Assembly (NCBI RefSeq): GCF_041242975.1 | Contig: NZ_CP162488.1 | Coordinates: forward strand, 734,001-798,000 | Length of the DNA: 64,000 bases | Direction of reading: 5' to 3' | Source: Xanthomonas sp. DAR 35659 | GTDB taxonomy: Bacteria > Pseudomonadota > Gammaproteobacteria > Xanthomonadales > Xanthomonadaceae | Shown: in pieces, positions 1-8,527 of the stretch | How positions within the stretch are numbered: position 1 is the first letter of the stretch | Layout of the letters: each line of letters opens with the position of its first letter | Position numbers and translations under genes: made by a program | The notes under the pieces: generated by a model | Database searches by the model: none | What the model was told of the DNA's origin: nothing | What the model saw: the letters and a program-made list of their open reading frames with translations, nothing else

Positions 1-1022
1 CCGCGCACCAGGGCGAAGTCGCGGGCCTGGTAGCGGATGCCGTCCTGCTGCTTGTAGCTGCCGTCGTGTTCCTCGTCGACCACGATCAGCCCGGCCTGCG
101 GCAGCGGCACGAACACCGCCGAGCGGGTGCCGACCACGACCCGCGCCTCGCCGCGCCAGGCGGCGGTCCAGACCCGCGCGCGCTCGTTGTCGGTGAGGCC
201 GGAATGCAGCGCGTGCACCGGCACGCCCAGGCGCGCGCGGAACCGCGCCAGGGTCTGCGGGGTCAGGCCGATCTCCGGCACCAGCACCAGCGCCTGGCCG
301 CCGCGCGCCAGGCAGGCGGCGATGGCCTGCAGGTAGACCTCGGTCTTGCCGCTGCCGGTGACGCCGTCGAGCAGGAACGGGGCGAAGCCCGGCGCGGCGA
401 CGATGGCGTCGATCGCGGCCTGCTGCTCGTCGTTCGGGGTGGGGCCGGGCTGCGGCCGCGGCGCCGCGGCACTGGCCGGCACCGCGATGCGTTCGGCGAA
501 GCCGCGCTTGGCCAGGCTGCGCGCGGCGCTGCGCCAGTCGTCCATCGCCTGGTCCAGCCGGTCCTCGTCCAGCGGCCCGGCGCGCAGCAACTCGGCGAAG
601 CGGTGCGGGCGGGTGCCGGCACGGGCGCGGTGGCTGGCGCCGGCTTCGGTCAGGCGCCAGGCCCAGGCGTGGGTGTCCGGCAAGGCCTCGCCGCGGCGCA
701 GGGTCACCGGCAGCGCGGTCGCCAGCACCTCGCCCAGCGGCGCGTGGCTGTAGCGCGCCAGCCAGTGCAGGGAGTCGGCCAGTTCGCCGTGCAGCAGCGG
801 CACCGGGTCGAGCCAGGCCAGCGCCGCGCGCAGGCCGTCGCCGTCCTCGACCTGGCCCAGGGCGGCGACCACCCCGCTCAACTCGCGGTTGCCGAAGGGC
901 ACCTTCAGGCGGCGGCCGAGATCGTCCGCCGCGGCGGCGCTGCCGGGCGGCGGCAGGTAGTCGAACAACTGCGGCAACGGCAGCGGCAGGGCGACGCGAA
1001 GGGTGGCGAGGGGGGGCGGCAT
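1..1022 (-). CDS. priA: Primosomal replication protein N' (helicase PriA), N-terminal part; gene runs off the window
   Basis: PriA is the superfamily 2 DNA helicase that recognises stalled forks and starts reassembly of the replisome. About 340 codons are present, from the ATG at 1022 to the window edge. The N-terminal DNA-binding region starts around residues 8-45. The Walker A motif GVTGSGKTEVYL is at about residues 220-231 and the Walker B/DEXH box DEEH at 316-319, spaced as in PriA. Helicase motifs V-VI and the zinc cluster would lie outside the window. The family is typically about 730 aa. The start is chosen because the PriA N-terminus begins directly after it. The gene reads away from the 460-bp non-coding region that carries two DnaA boxes. 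The identification is firm. Confidence 0.95.
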   Translation of the reverse strand, partial: MPPPLATLRVALPLPLPQLFDYLPPPGSAAAADDLGRRLKVPFGNRELSGVVAALGQVEDGDGLRAALAWLDPVPLLHGELADSLHWLARYSHAPLGEVLATALPVTLRRGEALPDTHAWAWRLTEAGASHRARAGTRPHRFAELLRAGPLDEDRLDQAMDDWRSAARSLAKRGFAERIAVPASAAAPRPQPGPTPNDEQQAAIDAIVAAPGFAPFLLDGVTGSGKTEVYLQAIAACLARGGQALVLVPEIGLTPQTLARFRARLGVPVHALHSGLTDNERARVWTAAWRGEARVVVGTRSAVFVPLPQAGLIVVDEEHDGSYKQQDGIRYQARDFALVR

Positions 1023-1485
1023 CGGCCGTAGTCTAGCGGCCGGGCGCGGGTGCCTCGCGCTCGCCGTGCGCGGTGGCGGGACTGAGCCAGTTGCGGGCGA
1101 TTGCTCCCGCCAAAGTGATAAACAAGTCGTAAATCGTTGCCGCGCCTGGGGAATCGAGTTTATCCACACGCGCTGTGGATAAAGCTGTGTACGACGCCCA
1201 TGCTCCACGCCGTGAAGACGGATTCACAAGCCTCTGCCACAAGTTGGACAAAAAAGCGCCAATCGAATATATGTCTTGAATAACAACAACTTGGCCGTGA
1301 AACATGGCTGCAACATGATTTCGCGAGGGGCTTGACAGGGGCGCCCCCAGCCGCTTCGGCGTGCTGTGCACAACCCGCCCCGGCGATGGGCCCGGCTGGC
1401 GCCTGAAGCGGCTGATCGGCAGGCGTTTGTCAAGCGCGCGGCGCGGCGGCGGCCTCGCTATCATCGCGCCGATGATGGAGTTCCG
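1023..1485. other. Non-coding region between divergent priA and DUF3106 gene
   Basis: This gene-free stretch of 463 bp is noticeably richer in A+T around 1100-1320 than its flanks. It must hold the promoters of the two divergent genes. The only discrete signal I can name is the inverted pair of DnaA boxes at 1159-1183, listed separately. No convincing protein is encoded here; reading frames that cross it are shadows. Confidence 0.6.
1159..1183. promoter_or_regulatory. Inverted pair of perfect DnaA boxes upstream of priA
   Basis: TTTATCCACA at 1159-1168 and its exact reverse complement TGTGGATAAA at 1174-1183 are separated by 5 bp (CGCGC). Both contain the 9-bp DnaA consensus TTATCCACA without mismatch. 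The sequence is seen directly. DnaA binding, and any role in control of priA or of the initiator, is inference from the consensus. Confidence 0.7.
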
Positions 1486-2937
1486 ATGACCGCCGCGCCC
1501 CCCTCCGATGGCGCGGTCGCCGCGCCCGCCCTGGCCGCCTTCCTGCGTGGCGTCGAACGCCGTGCCGCGGTGCTGGCCGACCTGCAGAGCGGCAGCGCCG
1601 CGCGCGGGATGCCGGCGCTGGCCGCGGCCATGCGCGCCTTCCGCAGCCACGCCGCGGCCCTGCCGATGTCCGACTGGCCATTGCGCTTCTGGAAGCTGTT
1701 CGCCGCGGTGCCGACGCTGCGCCAGGCCGCCCCCGCCGCCGGCAGCGCGTGGCCGGCGCCGCTGGCGCACCTGGGCCAACTGACGGCGGCGGACCGTCTG
1801 GCGCTGCTGCTGCGGATCGTGGCCGGGCTGGACGAGCCGACCGCGGCGCAGGTCCTGGACCAGTCCACCGAGGCGTACCAGCAGGCCTTGGCGCGGGCCT
1901 GCCCGCGCGATGCCGACGGTCGTCCGGACGCGGCCGGCTGGCGCGCGCTCGCCGATGCCGCCCAGCAGCACCTGCGTGCGTTGCCGCCGGCGCGGCTGGA
2001 TGCTCTGGCCCAGTTGCGCGATGCGGCCATCGCCGCCGCCGTGCCCGCCGCTGCGTCGGCGGCGGCGTCCTCGGCGCCGGAGCGCGCGCCCGCGCCACGC
2101 CGGACGCAGGCACGCAGCCCGGTCCGGGCACGCCTGGCGGGCGCGGTGATCGTGCTCGTCGTGCTCGCCCTGGTCGGCACCTGGTGGTGGGATCGTGCGC
2201 CGTCGCGGCGCGCCATCGCCGACGCCGACGCCGGGACGAGCCTGGCGCTGGGCGATACCGGGCCGGTGCAGGTCGAGGAACTGCCGGCGGAGCCCGATGC
2301 GTCCACCGCGCCGCCGCTGCCGGCCGCGCCGCCGGCGCCGCTGCCGGAGCCGGCGGTCTACGACCTGGATTTCTTCGCCTGGTACGCGGCCGGAGCGCCG
2401 CCGGCGCGGATCGAGCGCAACCCGCCGACGGCCGAGGAAGCCGCCGCCACGGCGGCGCCCACCACCGCCGCCGCTGCAACGCCGGGACCAACCACGCCCG
2501 CCGCCGCCGACGTGCCACCAGCGCTGACCCCGGCGCAGTTGCGCGAACGCCAGGCCGCCTGGGACGCGCTGGATGCCGCGACCCAGGCGCGCTTGCGCCA
2601 GGTGGCCAGCGCCTTCGCGGGCCTGCCGGTGGAGCAGCAGCACACGCTGCGCGCGCAGTTCGCCGCGCTGGATACGCTGGAACGCCATGGCTGGCTGCTG
2701 GGCCCGGAACTGGGCGGCGAGTACTGGGCGCTGCAGCCGTTGTTCGGCTATGTGCCGGACGCGCAGCGCTCGGCCCTGCTGGGCTTGCTGCGGACCTTGC
2801 CGGCCGAACAGCGCGAGCACCTGGCGCTGTTGTCGCAGCGCACCCCGCCGCAGGAGCGCGCGGCCCTGCGCCGCGACCTGCTGGCGCAAGGCGCGGACAC
2901 GCGCGCGGCCTGGTTGCGCCAGCGCGCCGCACGCTGA
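1486..2937 (+). CDS. DUF3106-type membrane protein with sigma-region-4-like N-terminal part
   Basis: A 483-residue protein. The start at 1486 has GGAG 6 bp upstream; an earlier in-frame ATG at 1366 would add 40 low-complexity residues and is less likely. Residues about 64-140 (FWKLF... then LLLRIVAGLDE...VLDQSTEAY) resemble the helix-turn-helix region of ECF sigma factors. A single membrane segment lies at about 217-234. A Pro/Ala-rich linker follows, then a DUF3106-like C-terminal domain (about 350-483) with repeated short helices (LPVEQQ, LPAEQREHL). The layout suggests a cytoplasmic helical domain anchored to the membrane with a periplasmic helical tail. The function is unknown; the sigma resemblance is by eye and weak. 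Confidence 0.7.
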   Translation: MTAAPPSDGAVAAPALAAFLRGVERRAAVLADLQSGSAARGMPALAAAMRAFRSHAAALPMSDWPLRFWKLFAAVPTLRQAAPAAGSAWPAPLAHLGQLTAADRLALLLRIVAGLDEPTAAQVLDQSTEAYQQALARACPRDADGRPDAAGWRALADAAQQHLRALPPARLDALAQLRDAAIAAAVPAAASAAASSAPERAPAPRRTQARSPVRARLAGAVIVLVVLALVGTWWWDRAPSRRAIADADAGTSLALGDTGPVQVEELPAEPDASTAPPLPAAPPAPLPEPAVYDLDFFAWYAAGAPPARIERNPPTAEEAAATAAPTTAAAATPGPTTPAAADVPPALTPAQLRERQAAWDALDAATQARLRQVASAFAGLPVEQQHTLRAQFAALDTLERHGWLLGPELGGEYWALQPLFGYVPDAQRSALLGLLRTLPAEQREHLALLSQRTPPQERAALRRDLLAQGADTRAAWLRQRAAR

Positions 2938-3010
2938 GCGCTGTATCGGCGGCTCTGGATTCTTCGCGCTCGACTCCGCGAGTCGCTTTCGCGCCGGACC
3001 CTCACCCCAA

Positions 3011-3033
3011 CCCCTCTCCCGAGGGGAGAGGGG
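3011..3033. terminator. GC-rich hairpin after the DUF3106 gene, dispersed-repeat type
   Basis: CCCCTCTCCC (3011-3020) pairs with GGGAGAGGGG (3024-3033) across a 3-nt loop. There is no T-tract, so it is either a factor-assisted terminator or a copy of the dispersed palindromes common in Xanthomonas genomes. It lies in the 227-bp gap before the MATE gene. Confidence 0.5.
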
Positions 3034-3164
3034 CTAGAAGCGCTTCGCTTCCGCCTTCCCGAATCTGCGGCAAACGATCGCACAGGTTAAACTGCCGCCC
3101 CTTCGCCACCCGGCGCCGGCGCTTTCCGCGCGGCCGCAGTCGGCGGAATCGCCAGAGTCTTGCA

Positions 3165-4532
3165 ATGTCTTCGTCCTCCACCCCGGCCTCGGTCCGGGGC
3201 CGCGAACTGCGCAGTACCGCGCAGCTCGCCCTGCCGCTGGTCCTGGGACACGTCTCCGCCGGCCTGATCAGCTTCGTCGACAACGTGATCGCCGGGCACC
3301 ACGGCACCCGCACGCTGGCCTCGGTGACGGTCGGCACCGCGCTGCTGTGGCTGCCGATGATGATTCCGATCGGCACCCTGATCGCCCTGACGGCGTCGGT
3401 CTCGCAGCTCGACGGCGGCAAGCGCCATGCGCAGATCGGGCCGATGTTCCGCCAGGCGCTGTGGCTGTCGCTGGGCCTGGGCGTGCTGATGTTCGCGTTT
3501 CTCAGCCTGGCCCCGCTGGCGCTGCCGCGGATGGGCATCGCGTCGGAGATCGTGCCCGGCGCGCGCGATTTCCTGCACGCGATCCGCTGGGGCGTGCCGG
3601 CGATGGTGCTGTACTTCTGCATGCGCTATCTCAGCGAGGGCATGCACTGGACGCTGCCGACCATGTTGCTCGGCTTCGGCGGCCTGCTGGTGCTGGCGCC
3701 GCTGGGCTACGTGCTGACCTTCGGCCTGTTCGGGCTGCGCGAGCGCGGCGCCGGCGGGTTGGGCATGGCCTCGGCGATCATGATGTGGCTGCAGGCGCTG
3801 TGTTTCGCGATCTATCTGGCGCGCTCCAAGCGCTTCGCGCCGCTGCGCCTGTTCGCCACCTTCGAGGCGCCGGACCTGCGCGCCATCGCCGGGCTGCTCA
3901 AGACCGGCTTGCCGATCGGCGTCACCATCCTGATGGAAGGCGGCCTGTTCATCGTCACCGCGCTGCTGATCGCGCGGCTGGGCGAGGTGCCGGCGGCCGC
4001 GCACCAGATCGCGATCAACGTCGCGCAGCTGTGCTTCATGGTGCCGATGGGCGTGGGCGAGGCGACCACGGTGCGGGTCGGCCGCGCCGCCGGCGCCGGC
4101 GATGCGGTGGGCGTGCGCGGGGCGGCGTGGGCTGGCTATGCGATCGTACTCGGCACCCAGGCGCTGTCGGCGCTGGTTCTGCTGTTCGGCCACGACGCCA
4201 TCGTCGGCGTCTATACCCGCGACATCGCGGTGGCCGGCCTGGCGTCCACGTTGCTGCTGTACGCGGCCACGTTCCAGTTCCCGGACGGGGTGCAGGTGCT
4301 GTCGGCCGGCGCGCTGCGCGGCCTCAAGGACACCCGCGTGCCGATGTTGCTTGCCCTGTGCTCCTACTGGGGCCTGGGCATGCCGCTGGGCGCCGGGCTC
4401 GGCCTGTGGCTGGGCTGGGGGCCGCAGGGCATGTGGATCGGGCTGATCCTGGGCCTGACCGCGGCCGCGGTGATGATGGCCGCGCGCTTCCGGCTCAGCA
4501 GCGGGCGCCTGCTGGCCGCCGCGACCCCCTGA
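3165..4532 (+). CDS. MATE family multidrug/Na+ (or H+) antiporter, NorM-like
   Basis: A 455-residue inner-membrane protein with about 12 hydrophobic segments in two halves, as expected for MATE exporters. These use a cation gradient to expel organic cations and drugs. The N-terminus (ELRSTAQLALPLVLGH, then a VDNVIAGHHG segment) and the half-repeat around residues 245-300 (LKTGLPIGVTILMEGGLF, then AAHQIAINVAQL) are typical of the NorM branch. Length and ends agree with the family. The start ATG at 3165 directly precedes the first helix. The neighbours give no substrate hint. Confidence 0.9.
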   Translation: MSSSSTPASVRGRELRSTAQLALPLVLGHVSAGLISFVDNVIAGHHGTRTLASVTVGTALLWLPMMIPIGTLIALTASVSQLDGGKRHAQIGPMFRQALWLSLGLGVLMFAFLSLAPLALPRMGIASEIVPGARDFLHAIRWGVPAMVLYFCMRYLSEGMHWTLPTMLLGFGGLLVLAPLGYVLTFGLFGLRERGAGGLGMASAIMMWLQALCFAIYLARSKRFAPLRLFATFEAPDLRAIAGLLKTGLPIGVTILMEGGLFIVTALLIARLGEVPAAAHQIAINVAQLCFMVPMGVGEATTVRVGRAAGAGDAVGVRGAAWAGYAIVLGTQALSALVLLFGHDAIVGVYTRDIAVAGLASTLLLYAATFQFPDGVQVLSAGALRGLKDTRVPMLLALCSYWGLGMPLGAGLGLWLGWGPQGMWIGLILGLTAAAVMMAARFRLSSGRLLAAATP

Positions 4533-4607
4533 CTTCAGGCGCATGTGCGGTGCCGGCGCAGCCGGTATGCTGCGCACGCGCAAGACGCTTTCCTTCCGGA
4601 GCTTTCC

Positions 4608-6506
4608 ATGAACCAACCCGTGCGTCGCAGTCCCCTCGCCAGCTTCTTCGTTGGCCTGTGGGATGTGATGAACTTCACCCGCCGGCTGATCTTCAACCTG
4701 GTGTTCTTCGGCTTCCTGCTGGTGGTCCTGCTGGCGATGGTGTTCGCGATGGGGCGCGGCGACGGCGCCAAGACGCTGCGCGAGCGCACCACCTTGCTGA
4801 TCGCGCCGGAAGGCAAAGTGGTCGAGCAGTTCAGCGCCGACCCGGTCAGCCGCGCGCTGGCCAAGGCGATGGGCGACAAGGACGCGCAGGAGATCCAGTT
4901 GCGCGACCTGATCCGCGCGCTGGAAGCGGCCAAGACCGATCCCAAGATCGAGCGCGTGGCGCTGCGCCTGGACAAGCTGCAGCCGGGCGGCTTCGCCTCG
5001 GTGCGCGAAGTGGCCGCGGCGCTGCAGGACCTGCGCGCCTCCGGCAAGCAGGTGGTGGCCTACAGCGACAGCCTGAGCCAGTGGCAGTACCTGCTGGCCG
5101 CGCAGGCCAACGAGGTCTACCTGGACCCGATGGGCTCGGTGGTGCTGGAAGGCCTGGGCCGCTATCGCCAGTATTTCCGCACCGGCCTGCAGGACAAGCT
5201 CGGCGTGGACGTGCACCTGTTCAAGGTCGGCGAATACAAGTCCGCTGCCGAGCCGTACGTGCTCGACGCGGCCTCGCCGGCGGCCAAGGAAGCCGACCTG
5301 TTCTGGATGAACGACGTGTGGCAGCGCTATCTGGCCGATGTCGGCAAGGCGCGCAAGCTGGCGCCCGCGCAACTCGCCGCGGGCATCGACACCATGCCCG
5401 AGGGAATCGCCGCGGCCGGTGGCGACATGGCCAAGTTCGCCCTGCAGCAGAAGCTGGTGGACGGGCTGAAGACCCGCGAGGACGTCGAGCAACTGCTGAC
5501 CAAGCGCGGCGTGGCCGACGACGATGCCGACACCGGCTATCGCAACGTCAACCTGGACGCCTATCTGCAGCAGCTCGATCTGCGCCGCTCGCCGGTGGAT
5601 TCGCGGCCGCAGGTGGCGGTGGTGGTCGCGGCGGGCGAGATCAGCGGCGGCGAGCAGCCGGCTGGGCGCATCGGCGGCGAATCGACCGCGGCGCTGCTGC
5701 GCCAGGCGCGCGACGACGACGGGGTCAAGGCGGTGGTGCTGCGTGTGGATTCGCCGGGCGGCGAAGTGTTCGCCTCCGAGCAGATCCGCCGCGAGGTGGT
5801 GGCGCTGAAGGCCGCCGGCAAGCCGGTGGTGGTGTCGATGGGCGATCTGGCCGCGTCCGGTGGATATTGGATCAGCATGAACGCCGATCGCATCTACGCC
5901 GACCCGTCGACGATCACCGGCTCGATCGGCATCTTCGGCATGATCCCCAACCTGACCCGCACCTTGGACAAGATCGGCGTGCATACCGACGGTGTCGGCA
6001 CCACCCGCTTCGCCGGCGCCTTCGACGTCACCCGGCCGATGGACCCGGCGGTGGGGCAGATGATCCAGTCGGTGATCAACAAGGGCTATGCCGATTTCAC
6101 CGGCCGTGTCGCGCAGGCGCGCAACAAGCCGGTCGAGGCGATCGACCAGGTCGCGCGCGGCCGCGTGTGGAGCGGCGCGCAGGCCAAGGAACGCGGGCTG
6201 GTGGACGCGTTCGGCGGGTTCAAGGACGCGGTGGCCGACGCGGCGGCGCGCGCCAAGCTGGGCGACAAGGACAAGTACCGGGTGCGTTACATCGAGAAGC
6301 CGGCCTCGCCGTTCGCGCAGTTCGTCAGCGGCTTCGCCGGCAGCCGCATGGGCGCGTGGATGCTGGGCGATTCGGCGATGGCGCACGCGCTGCTGGCGCG
6401 GCAGCTGCCGGAGCTGGATACCCAGTTGCGTTTCGTCCAGGACGCGACCGACAAGCGCGACGGCGCGCCGGTCAAGGCGCTGGCCTATTGCTTCTGCGGC
6501 CTGTGA
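4608..6506 (+). CDS. sppA: Signal peptide peptidase SppA, long (67K) form
   Basis: A 632-residue membrane-bound serine protease of the SppA long form, which degrades cleaved signal peptides. An N-terminal membrane helix covers about residues 23-45. Two ClpP-like domains follow. The catalytic lysine is K211 in GEYKSAAEPY and the nucleophile S417 in LAASGGYW, matching the K209/S409 pair of the E. coli enzyme. The start at 4608 has a GGAG-containing leader (TTCCGGAGCTTTCC). The gene ends before a strong terminator shared with the converging lipoprotein gene. Confidence 0.95.
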   Translation: MNQPVRRSPLASFFVGLWDVMNFTRRLIFNLVFFGFLLVVLLAMVFAMGRGDGAKTLRERTTLLIAPEGKVVEQFSADPVSRALAKAMGDKDAQEIQLRDLIRALEAAKTDPKIERVALRLDKLQPGGFASVREVAAALQDLRASGKQVVAYSDSLSQWQYLLAAQANEVYLDPMGSVVLEGLGRYRQYFRTGLQDKLGVDVHLFKVGEYKSAAEPYVLDAASPAAKEADLFWMNDVWQRYLADVGKARKLAPAQLAAGIDTMPEGIAAAGGDMAKFALQQKLVDGLKTREDVEQLLTKRGVADDDADTGYRNVNLDAYLQQLDLRRSPVDSRPQVAVVVAAGEISGGEQPAGRIGGESTAALLRQARDDDGVKAVVLRVDSPGGEVFASEQIRREVVALKAAGKPVVVSMGDLAASGGYWISMNADRIYADPSTITGSIGIFGMIPNLTRTLDKIGVHTDGVGTTRFAGAFDVTRPMDPAVGQMIQSVINKGYADFTGRVAQARNKPVEAIDQVARGRVWSGAQAKERGLVDAFGGFKDAVADAAARAKLGDKDKYRVRYIEKPASPFAQFVSGFAGSRMGAWMLGDSAMAHALLARQLPELDTQLRFVQDATDKRDGAPVKALAYCFCGL

Positions 6507-6569
6507 TCCGGGCCTGACGGCGTTCCGCGTTCGCCGATCGGCGGACGCGGCGCAAGTCACATCACACGA

Positions 6570-6594
6570 CGCCGGCGCAAGCCGGCGTTTTTTA
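6570..6594. terminator. Rho-independent terminator between sppA and the lipoprotein gene
   Basis: CGCCGGC (6570-6576), GCAA loop, GCCGGCG (6581-6587), followed by TTTTTTATT on the plus strand. It sits after sppA, and the stop codon of the converging minus-strand gene (6592-6594) lies inside the T-tract. Confidence 0.85.
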
Positions 6595-6819
6595 TTGTCC
6601 GGTGGCCGCGTCGATCGCCGCGTTCTGCGCGGCGGCGGCCTGCGCGGTCGCGGCCTGCGCCTGCTTGGCCCGGTCCAGCGGCTGCGCGATCGCCGCGCGC
6701 AGCGCGGTCGCCTGCGGCTCGGGCGGCTTGTCCGCCGGTTTCGGCGGCGCCGGCTTGCACGCCGCCAGCGCGGCCAGCAGCGGGAGTGCCAACGTCGTCA
6801 AGCGCAATGAAGCGTGCAT
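6592..6819 (-). CDS. Small predicted lipoprotein
   Basis: A 75-residue protein. The signal peptide ([21 protein letters not shown]) ends in a lipobox LAAC with the lipidated cysteine at residue 21. A Pro/Lys then Ala/Gln-rich mature part (about residues 22-75) contains an amphipathic helix pattern ([19 protein letters not shown]). It is likely an outer-membrane or periplasmic lipoprotein, resembling short Lpp/OprI-type or DUF-type lipoproteins of Xanthomonas only in layout. The function is unknown. The ATG at 6819 is the start that makes a proper signal peptide. Confidence 0.7.
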   Translation of the reverse strand: MHASLRLTTLALPLLAALAACKPAPPKPADKPPEPQATALRAAIAQPLDRAKQAQAATAQAAAAQNAAIDAATGQ

Positions 6820-6882
6820 AGGGGCGACCTCGTCGAGCGTGACGGGTATCCTACGCCCACCCCGGCGCAGACAGGCAAGACG

Positions 6883-7656
6883 ATGCAGCACCGTTGGCGG
6901 CTGGACGGACAGACCGCATTGATCACCGGCGCCAGTGCCGGCATCGGCCTGGCGATCGCGCGCGAATTGCTCGGCTTCGGCGCGGACCTGCTGTTGGTGG
7001 CGCGCGATATCGACGCGCTGGAAGCGGCGCGCGACGAGTTGCTCGACGCCTTTCCCGAGCGCCGGGTCCTGGCGCTGGCCGCCGATGTCGCCGACGACGA
7101 GGACCGCCGCGAGATCCTGGACTGGGTCGAGGACCATGCCGACGGCCTGCACCTGCTGATCAACAACGCCGGCGGCAACGTCAGCAAGGCCGCGGTGGAC
7201 TACACCGAGGACGAGTGGCGCGGCATCTTCGAGACCAACCTGTTCTCGGCCTTCGAGCTGTCGCGCTATGCGCATCCGCTGCTGGCGCGGCACGCGGCCG
7301 CGGCGATCGTCAACGTCGGCAGCGTGTCCGGGCTGACCCATGTGCGCAGCGGCGCGCCCTACGGCATGACCAAGGCCGCGCTGCACCAGTTGACCCGCAA
7401 CCTCGCCGCCGAGTGGGCCGAGGACGGCATCCGGGTCAATGCGGTGGCGCCGTGGTACATCCGCACCCGCCGCACCTCCGGGCCGCTGTCGGATCCGGAC
7501 TACTACGAGCAGGTGATCGAGCGCACGCCGATGCGGCGGATCGGCGAGCCGGAGGAAGTGGCCGCGGCGGTCGGCTTCCTGTGCCTGCCGGCGGCCAGCT
7601 ACATCACCGGCGAGTGCATCGCGGTGGATGGCGGGTTCCTGCGTTACGGGTTCTAG
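6883..7656 (+). CDS. Short-chain dehydrogenase/reductase (SDR), tropinone-reductase-like
   Basis: A 257-residue classical SDR. The NAD(P) motif TGASAGIG is at residues 15-22 and the structural NNAG at 94-97. The catalytic triad is S147 (NVGSVSG), Y160 and K164 (YGMTK), and the C-terminal IDGG-type end reads [10 protein letters not shown]. The arrangement and the TRRTSGPL...[19 protein letters not shown] region are like bacterial homologues of plant tropinone reductases. The substrate cannot be told from sequence. The gene stands alone between a divergent lipoprotein gene and an inverted repeat. The start ATG at 6883 is followed immediately by the [12 protein letters not shown] strand. Confidence 0.9.
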   Translation: MQHRWRLDGQTALITGASAGIGLAIARELLGFGADLLLVARDIDALEAARDELLDAFPERRVLALAADVADDEDRREILDWVEDHADGLHLLINNAGGNVSKAAVDYTEDEWRGIFETNLFSAFELSRYAHPLLARHAAAAIVNVGSVSGLTHVRSGAPYGMTKAALHQLTRNLAAEWAEDGIRVNAVAPWYIRTRRTSGPLSDPDYYEQVIERTPMRRIGEPEEVAAAVGFLCLPAASYITGECIAVDGGFLRYGF

Positions 7657-7718
7657 AGCAGGCTTTGCTGGCAACGGTGGGCGTATCTCCATCTCGTCGC
7701 GGTCGTGCACGACGCCCT

Positions 7719-7788
7719 TGTAGGAGCGGCTTTAGCCGCGACCGAACGTTCTCGGTAGAGCCCGGTCGCGGCTAAAGCCGCTCCTACA
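7719..7788. repeat. Dispersed inverted repeat, Xanthomonas REP-like, 26-bp arms
   Basis: The left arm (starting TGTAGGAGCGGCTTTAGC, about 7720-7744) and right arm (about 7763-7788) are reverse complements over about 25 bp, with an 18-bp loop. The right arm overlaps the stop codon of the minus-strand gene that ends at 7784. Confidence 0.85.
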
Positions 7789-8527
7789 GGGGATGCGTCG
7801 CGTTGGGGTCCGGCGCGTTGCAACTGCTCGCGTCGAGCAATTGCTGGCGACGCAGGAATTCCTGCCGCAGCGGTTCGGCATGTTCGGACACGGCGAAGCG
7901 CCAGTGCGTCTCGGCTTCGGCCACGTAGCTCTTCCAGGCATCGCAGACGTCGGCCGCGGGCAGCGCGTCGCAGTGATCGCGCAGTACTTCGCAGGCGCTG
8001 CCGCCGGTCCGGTCGGGGCTGCCGTCCAGGCCGACGGTGCGCAAGGGGACGCAGCGCGGCTCCGGCTCGGCGACTTCGCCGACATAGCGTTGCTGCTCGC
8101 GGGTAACGCAGGCGTACAGCGGAGGCGGCGGCAGGCGTGGCGCGGCCTCCACGGCAGCGGATGGCGAGGGCGAATCGGACGGGGTGGCGGCCGTCGTCGC
8201 GGATGCATTCGCCGGCGTGGAGGCAGATGCAGGATCGGAGCCCGGCGCAGAACCAGACGCTGCAGCGGCGGCAGGCGCGGCAACACCTGCTGCTGCAGGC
8301 GTCGCCGCCGGTACTGCGACCGACGCCGCGGCGGGTGCGTACGTAGGCGCGCGCCCGACGCCCTGCATGCGCTTCTTTTCCTGGCGCATGCCCTTGGGGC
8401 AGGGCTGGTTCTGCAGGAGCAATCCGCCCTGCGCGTCGGTGCAGCGGTAGAACACCACTTCTTCGGCCTGCGCGGCACCGCCGCAGGCGCAGGCGAGTAA
8501 CGCGAGCAACAACGCACGCCAGTGCAT
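7784..8527 (-). CDS. Periplasmic DUF4124-type protein with long Ala/Pro linker
   Basis: A 247-residue protein with signal peptide (LLLALLACACGGAAQA). A DUF4124-like segment (VVFYRCTDAQGGLLLQNQPCPKG, residues about 24-46) is followed by a low-complexity Ala/Ser/Pro stretch (about 60-125). The C-terminal domain carries paired cysteines (YACVTREQQ...RCVPLR...ACEVLRDHC...VCDAWK). It looks secreted and disulphide-bonded; the function is unknown. The ATG overlaps the stop of the upstream paralogue (TGATG), so the two are translationally coupled. The TAG stop lies within the arm of the inverted repeat, so the present C-terminus may have been set by insertion of that repeat. Confidence 0.75.
   Translation of the reverse strand: MHWRALLLALLACACGGAAQAEEVVFYRCTDAQGGLLLQNQPCPKGMRQEKKRMQGVGRAPTYAPAAASVAVPAATPAAAGVAAPAAAAASGSAPGSDPASASTPANASATTAATPSDSPSPSAAVEAAPRLPPPPLYACVTREQQRYVGEVAEPEPRCVPLRTVGLDGSPDRTGGSACEVLRDHCDALPAADVCDAWKSYVAEAETHWRFAVSEHAEPLRQEFLRRQQLLDASSCNAPDPNATHPL

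Noticed and set aside
1159..1183. Chromosomal origin oriC
   Set aside because: Only two boxes, no AT-rich unwinding element cluster and no dnaA, dnaN or rpmH nearby.
1749..3164. Long N-terminal extension of the MATE transporter
   Set aside because: The extension is the wrong frame of the DUF3106 gene. The transporter starts at 3165 where the conserved N-terminus begins.
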